From Marine Group II euryarchaeote MED-G33 (lineage in GTDB: Archaea; Thermoplasmatota; Poseidoniia; Poseidoniales; Thalassarchaeaceae): a stretch of 9,255 nt of DNA. Positions 5,965 to 9,255 of the stretch are shown here, one piece after another. The translations under genes were made by a program, and so were the position numbers. Under the pieces are notes generated by a model that made no database searches, was not told the DNA's origin, and was given only the letters and a program-made list of their open reading frames with translations. The stretch spans positions 1 through 9,255 of the forward strand of contig CATISE010000035.1 in the NCBI GenBank assembly GCA_949538655.1, read 5' to 3'. Positions within the stretch are counted from its first letter, which is position 1; each line of letters starts with the position of its first letter.

Positions 5965-7786
5965 TGAGAAGGCCGGCCACCCCTAGTCCGATTAATCCTA
6001 GAATCAAGGTACTGTAATCAGCGTCGGTCGAAGTTTCAAGTTGTGTTTCTTCGATTGTATTTGGCATGTAACAATCGAGTTTCTCAACATTGTGCTCAGC
6101 AAAGAAAACGTTGCATTGAAGCGATTCAATTTCTGTATTCTGTAGAATGACTTGTGTCAGACTTGTGGCTGCAAGTTGAGATTCAACAGATTCCAATTCG
6201 GGGTCATTTTCGTAATAGAATGGATCCCCATCTCGCAATCGAGTAAATTGATCACGAATCAGTGCATCCATGGTTTCCCCCAACGTCGAATTGGGAAGGT
6301 GATCTTCAGCCAGCATTCCCATGAAGGGGTCAATGTGTCCCAGATCATCTGCTCCATAGGCTTGTGTAAGTCGAGAGGCAACCTCTGGGTCACTGGTGAT
6401 TTGGCTGTAGTTTGTCACTGGTTCAAATCCGAATGCTTCCCGAATTGCTCCATAATCAGGTACACCATGGTCACGCCCCCGTTGGATATCCATCGCACAC
6501 AAATCCATGCCGCCAGCCCCGGGCATGCCGAACAGATGGTTCCTCAAATCCTCACCATAGTAGATGTCGTTGGCGGGCTGAACCTGCATTGCCATTCCAC
6601 GTAGAATCGGTGCGATCCCACCTTCTTCCGTCACGGGGCTGGTTGTCCAAAACCCGTCAAACAAACTCATCAGACCATTCTCAATGGGCATCCGGTCTTC
6701 ATCGACACGAAGGAATACGTCTCCCGTCTGGGAATGTCCCATCCTAAATGCGACGGTTGCAAATGCGCTAGTGACCTGTGGGTTCACCGTTGAATCATAT
6801 CCAGAATAGTCTTCTAGGGTAATGCCCAAACTGGGGAGGAATTCTTCGAAGGTAATCACTTGAATTTGAGCAGCGACCAATTTTCTTGCCATTTGGAAAA
6901 TATCTTCATCACTCCAGTCTGGATTCACTTCGGCGATTTGATCGGCCAATCTGTTGTGCTCTCTGAGGAAGAGAACGTGGAGTGCCATGAGTGCAATGTG
7001 CTCGTTTGCCCTTGAATCACCGGCGATAAATCGCACATCAGCACTAAATCCAGCAAATGACATCGGTGGTGCCGTATCGTCATCATCTTTGGCGACAGGT
7101 AACAGATCCCCGTATGGGTTCTCACTGATCTTCATCCGGCCACCCTCAAAGGCGCGCAACCAATCGGTTGTTGCTTGCGATGAACCATAGATAACACTCC
7201 CATCAATCCAAGTTGAAATTGCATTTGGGTGTTCACGATGCTCGACACCATTCTCATCGATGACATTCACGTATAGAGAGCGGAAGAAACGAATTTGTGA
7301 ACCTCCGGGGGCTCCCATCACTGAATCATTTTCATCGATCTCAATGTTCGCCTGCTCGGGTGTGCCATTTTCGCCCACCCGTCCATTTTGAGTCAATGTA
7401 AAATCAATTTCATGTGTGATGAATTGGCCCCATAGCCAATTGAAATCGGACAATCCTCTTTCATCCGGAATCACACTGGGCTGCGCACAAACAATATTGC
7501 TGATCTCACGTGGATTTGGCAGATCGCTCAATCCCATCCAACTCGCATTCTCATCGTGGCTTGAATCAGCCACACGTCCGAGGAGTGTACCAGCTTGTCC
7601 CCATTCGGGTTGTTCAATATTGACATCAGAACCGTCAGCATTCGGGAAATTCACAGGTGGATTGGTAATATCAAAATTAGAAGCAGCAATTTCGGCACTC
7701 ATACCACTGGGTAAAATCATCAACATACAGAGGCCAATCGCTACCGCGATTTTCGCCGATTTACCCCGGTGGCCGCCCCCCTGCAT
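5924..7786 (-). CDS. Animal-type haem peroxidase, secreted and membrane-anchored
   Basis: A haem peroxidase of the peroxidase-cyclooxygenase superfamily (PF03098 type), expected to oxidise halides or organic substrates with hydrogen peroxide outside the cell. In the 620-residue form, a signal peptide is at 1-31 (hydrophobic 11-25, cleavage after MSA). By hand comparison with myeloperoxidase: distal WGQFITHEIDFT with Gln121 and His125, calcium-loop-like TWIDGSVIYGS, catalytic GDSRANEH with Arg259 and Glu262, LREHNRLA, proximal FRMGHS with His351, and DIQRGRDHG at 433-441. The usual haem-linking Asp before the distal His is Thr124, and the Asn partner of the proximal His is Asp433. A transmembrane helix at about 593-612 is followed by AAAKEEE. 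The start at ATG 7786 leaves a compact signal peptide and has a TATA-like AAATTAA about 30 bp upstream; ATG 7846 would add 20 residues. It is convergent with the FG-GAP gene and divergent from the endonuclease gene. Probably acquired by transfer, as an inference. Confidence 0.92.
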   Translation of the reverse strand: MQGGGHRGKSAKIAVAIGLCMLMILPSGMSAEIAASNFDITNPPVNFPNADGSDVNIEQPEWGQAGTLLGRVADSSHDENASWMGLSDLPNPREISNIVCAQPSVIPDERGLSDFNWLWGQFITHEIDFTLTQNGRVGENGTPEQANIEIDENDSVMGAPGGSQIRFFRSLYVNVIDENGVEHREHPNAISTWIDGSVIYGSSQATTDWLRAFEGGRMKISENPYGDLLPVAKDDDDTAPPMSFAGFSADVRFIAGDSRANEHIALMALHVLFLREHNRLADQIAEVNPDWSDEDIFQMARKLVAAQIQVITFEEFLPSLGITLEDYSGYDSTVNPQVTSAFATVAFRMGHSQTGDVFLRVDEDRMPIENGLMSLFDGFWTTSPVTEEGGIAPILRGMAMQVQPANDIYYGEDLRNHLFGMPGAGGMDLCAMDIQRGRDHGVPDYGAIREAFGFEPVTNYSQITSDPEVASRLTQAYGADDLGHIDPFMGMLAEDHLPNSTLGETMDALIRDQFTRLRDGDPFYYENDPELESVESQLAATSLTQVILQNTEIESLQCNVFFAEHNVEKLDCYMPNTIEETQLETSTDADYSTLILGLIGLGVAGLLIMNFFGAAAKEEE

Positions 7787-7953
7787 ATTGCGGCCGCGTC
7801 GTCCTAAATGCGTTAATTTGTCGGTCGAAAAATTGCGAACGTTCAATACATACGGGGTGTAGGTAACTACGGTTCTTTGGAAATATGAGGAGAATGCATC
7901 CGCACATCCTTTTCAACAGAGACCGTTTCGGCCGAGAGGCCGGAGGGACACCT
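7787..7953. promoter_or_regulatory. Divergent promoter region between the peroxidase and endonuclease genes
   Basis: A 167-bp gap if the preferred starts are right. On the minus strand CAAATTAACG (about 7811-7820) is placed to start transcription a few bases before ATG 7786. On the plus strand CGAAAAATTG (7826-7835) has a BRE-plus-TATA look and would start transcription near 7855, leaving about 100 nt of leader before ATG 7954, or about 30 nt before the alternative ATG 7885. These two elements lie side by side in opposite directions. Assigned by eye. Confidence 0.35.
7942..7947 (+). promoter_or_regulatory. Ribosome-binding site that decides the endonuclease start
   Basis: GGAGGG, 6 nt before ATG 7954. 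No comparable signal precedes the in-frame ATG at 7885, so the shorter protein is preferred. Confidence 0.7.
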
Positions 7954-9126
7954 ATGCCACTAAGACTCGGACCTGCCGGCGTGCCTTTGTCGTGTAAAGG
8001 ACGCACAATCGTTGAAGGAATGGACGACATTACAGCCCTTGGGTTGGAAACAATGGAGATTCAAACGGTTCGAACCGTTGCCCCTCATCATTTCGACCAA
8101 TATTGGCAAGCGGGGATTCTTTCATGGAAGACCGGATTCGAGATGAATCTCCACGGTCCTTACTATGCTGAGGTTCTTGGCAACAAGCGAGAACGTAGCC
8201 GAACACTATCCAAGATGGAAGCCAGTTTACAGGCTGCGAAAATCATCAATGCTCGACACATTACCTACCACGTTGGACCCTATGGTGAATACAAACGTGG
8301 TCCGGATGCTAACGAACAGGTTGCCAATGTGATGGCAGGTGTGGTGGATCGCTGTGCTCAAATTTGGAACAATGAGGATGAATCCGAAGATTATGCTGCT
8401 TTCCCCTGGGTTATTGAGAATAGCCCGACATTAATTGGTGTAGAAACCAGTGGCCGTCAGGAACTTTGGGGTAGCCTTGAGGAAGTTCTTGAGGTGACAA
8501 ATCACGTTGAAGGTACAGTCCCCGTCCTCAACCTTGCTCACGTTCATGCTCGAGGGAATGGCCGCCTACGAACCAGCGAAGATTTCGGTGAATTATTTGA
8601 TCAGGTTCGTGAATCGATTGGTGGCAAGACATTCTATTGTCACTTCAGTGGAATCGAACACCGCATGGGCAATGCTCTACATTACACACAAATCAAGAAG
8701 TCCGATTTGAAGTTTGAACCACTGGCTGAATTCCTTGCAGAGGATGGCGATTGGCTCGATATTACGATGATTTCAGATTCACCTTTACTCGAACACGATG
8801 CAATGTTCATGATGCAACAATGTGAACGTGCCCGACACCGACTCTTTGAGAAACAAGCCCGTGATGATCGCCGAAGGAAGTTGGCGATTGCACAAGGAAT
8901 TGATCCTGATGAATTGGCTGCTCGCGAGGCTGAAGAAAAGGCCAAGCGTGAGGCTGCTGAAAAAGCAAAATCAGCACCTGCTCCCAAGGCGAAGAAGGTA
9001 GAGAAGTCTACCGAAAAGCCGGCTGAGAAGCCTGCCAAAAAGACCGCTGAAAAGAAAGCGAAGAAATCTGACGATGAAGGACCAATGGTCATCGAAGATG
9101 GAGACGACGACGACGACCTCTTCTGA
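7954..9126 (+). CDS. Endonuclease IV-like (AP endonuclease family 2) TIM-barrel protein with a basic/acidic tail
   Basis: A xylose-isomerase-like TIM barrel of the AP endonuclease 2 family (PF01261 type), 390 residues, probably acting on abasic or damaged DNA with bound metals. It begins LGPAGVPLSCKGRT, an archaeal family N-terminus. Probable metal-ligand regions are NLHGPYY (His67), TYHVGPYG (His106), GVETSGR (Glu164), LAHVHARGNG (His196, His198), CHFSGIE (His230) and MISDSPLLEHD (Asp275). The catalytic domain ends near 300. From about 323 to 371 follows a low-complexity Lys/Ala/Glu/Pro tail with KPAEKPAKK-like repeats reminiscent of histone H1, then an acidic end VIEDGDDDDDLF. Positions where classical endonuclease IV has Asp (LDTAH) and Glu (ISESP) carry Asn193 and Asp275. 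ATG 7954 is chosen for its GGAGGG and the conserved N-terminus; ATG 7885 would add 23 unusual residues. It is followed by tRNA-Phe on the same strand. Repair function is likely but not certain, since the fold serves sugar isomerases too. Confidence 0.85.
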   Translation: MPLRLGPAGVPLSCKGRTIVEGMDDITALGLETMEIQTVRTVAPHHFDQYWQAGILSWKTGFEMNLHGPYYAEVLGNKRERSRTLSKMEASLQAAKIINARHITYHVGPYGEYKRGPDANEQVANVMAGVVDRCAQIWNNEDESEDYAAFPWVIENSPTLIGVETSGRQELWGSLEEVLEVTNHVEGTVPVLNLAHVHARGNGRLRTSEDFGELFDQVRESIGGKTFYCHFSGIEHRMGNALHYTQIKKSDLKFEPLAEFLAEDGDWLDITMISDSPLLEHDAMFMMQQCERARHRLFEKQARDDRRRKLAIAQGIDPDELAAREAEEKAKREAAEKAKSAPAPKAKKVEKSTEKPAEKPAKKTAEKKAKKSDDEGPMVIEDGDDDDDLF

Positions 9127-9143
9127 GTCTCTCATTTAGCACC

Positions 9144-9160
9144 CGAAAGTGTTGATAATG
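9144..9160 (+). promoter_or_regulatory. Candidate archaeal promoter of tRNA-Phe
   Basis: CGAAAGTGTTGATAATG: a CGAAA element resembling a TFB-recognition site followed by an AT-rich TATA-like stretch, centred about 28 bp above the mature tRNA 5' end. The spacing fits an archaeal promoter with transcription starting very near the tRNA. Confidence 0.45.
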
Positions 9161-9183
9161 TAAGGCCAGTGGCCCAGTTCCCT

Positions 9184-9255
9184 GCGGTGGTAACTCAGCT
9201 GGGAGAGTGCCAGACTGAAGATCTGGAAGTCGCCGGTTCAAGCCCGGCCCACCGC
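9184..9255 (+). tRNA. tRNA-Phe (anticodon GAA)
   Basis: A complete cloverleaf folds by hand. The acceptor stem GCGGTGG (9184-9190) pairs perfectly with CCACCGC (9249-9255). The D stem is ACTC (9193-9196) with GAGT (9205-9208). The anticodon stem CCAGA (9210-9214) pairs with TCTGG (9222-9226) around loop CTGAAGA, with anticodon GAA at 9217-9219. The variable loop is AAGTC, and the T stem GCCGG (9232-9236) pairs with CCGGC (9244-9248) around TTCAAGC. No intron is present. The discriminator base, and whether CCA is encoded, lie just past the window edge. It is on the same strand as the endonuclease gene, 57 bp downstream, with its own promoter candidate. Confidence 0.97.

Noticed and set aside
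6152..6747. Plus-strand open frames inside the peroxidase gene
   Set aside because: They are antisense to conserved peroxidase motifs and have no recognisable domain.
7885..7953. Earlier ATG for the endonuclease gene
   Set aside because: It has no Shine-Dalgarno sequence and adds 23 unusual residues before the conserved LGPAGVPLSCKG start; ATG 7954 has GGAGGG at good spacing.
8682..9092. Minus-strand open frame of about 136 codons
   Set aside because: It is the mirror of the Lys/Ala-rich tail codons of the endonuclease gene, giving a Ser/Ala/Phe-rich product with no start signal.
1..9255. Defence island, mobile element or CRISPR array
   Set aside because: No transposase, integrase, direct-repeat array, nuclease-helicase pair or toxin-antitoxin pair was seen; the genes are metabolic, surface and repair functions.

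Overview
The window looks like a piece of a marine euryarchaeal genome, most likely Marine Group II (Ca. Poseidoniales). This is an inference from gene content, not a database match. It carries an archaeal-type FAD synthetase (RibL family), an archaeal-type lumazine synthase, an archaeal endonuclease IV-like protein and a tRNA-Phe with an archaeal-looking body. Gene packing is very tight, with 1-41 nt overlaps, and several start codons lie a few bases below a plausible archaeal TATA element. No mobile element, CRISPR array or riboswitch was seen, and no stretch over 300 bp lacks a gene.

Layout: (1) 1-603, minus: N-terminal two thirds of thioredoxin reductase, running off the left edge. (2) 604-715: divergent promoter region. 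(3) 716-1759, plus: membrane di-iron sterol desaturase / fatty acid hydroxylase family enzyme. (4) 1756-3926, minus: four-gene riboflavin/FAD operon in the order ribB, ribL, ribE, ribH, with 16, -1 and 2 nt between genes. (5) 3927-4074: second divergent promoter region. (6) 4075-5964, plus: secreted FG-GAP/VCBS calcium-repeat protein with an ASPIC/UnbV domain and a C-terminal membrane anchor (CRTAC1-like). (7) 5924-7786, minus: animal-type haem peroxidase with signal peptide and C-terminal anchor, overlapping gene 6 tail to tail by 41 bp. (8) 7787-7953: third divergent promoter region. (9) 7954-9126, plus: endonuclease IV-like TIM-barrel protein with a lysine/alanine-rich, histone-H1-like tail and an acidic end. 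(10) 9184-9255, plus: tRNA-Phe(GAA), whose acceptor stem ends on the last base of the window.

How they fit: the rib genes supply dihydroxybutanone phosphate, lumazine, riboflavin and the FMN-to-FAD step. The GTP branch and riboflavin kinase are not here. FAD is the cofactor of the neighbouring thioredoxin reductase, though nothing shows co-regulation. The peroxidase and the FG-GAP protein both appear to be exported and tail-anchored, suggesting a cell-surface pair. The most notable points are altered active-site positions in the peroxidase, the overlap that encodes parts of both surface-protein tails on opposite strands, the chromatin-protein-like tail on the DNA-repair-family enzyme, and the mix of bacterial-type riboflavin synthase with archaeal FAD synthetase.
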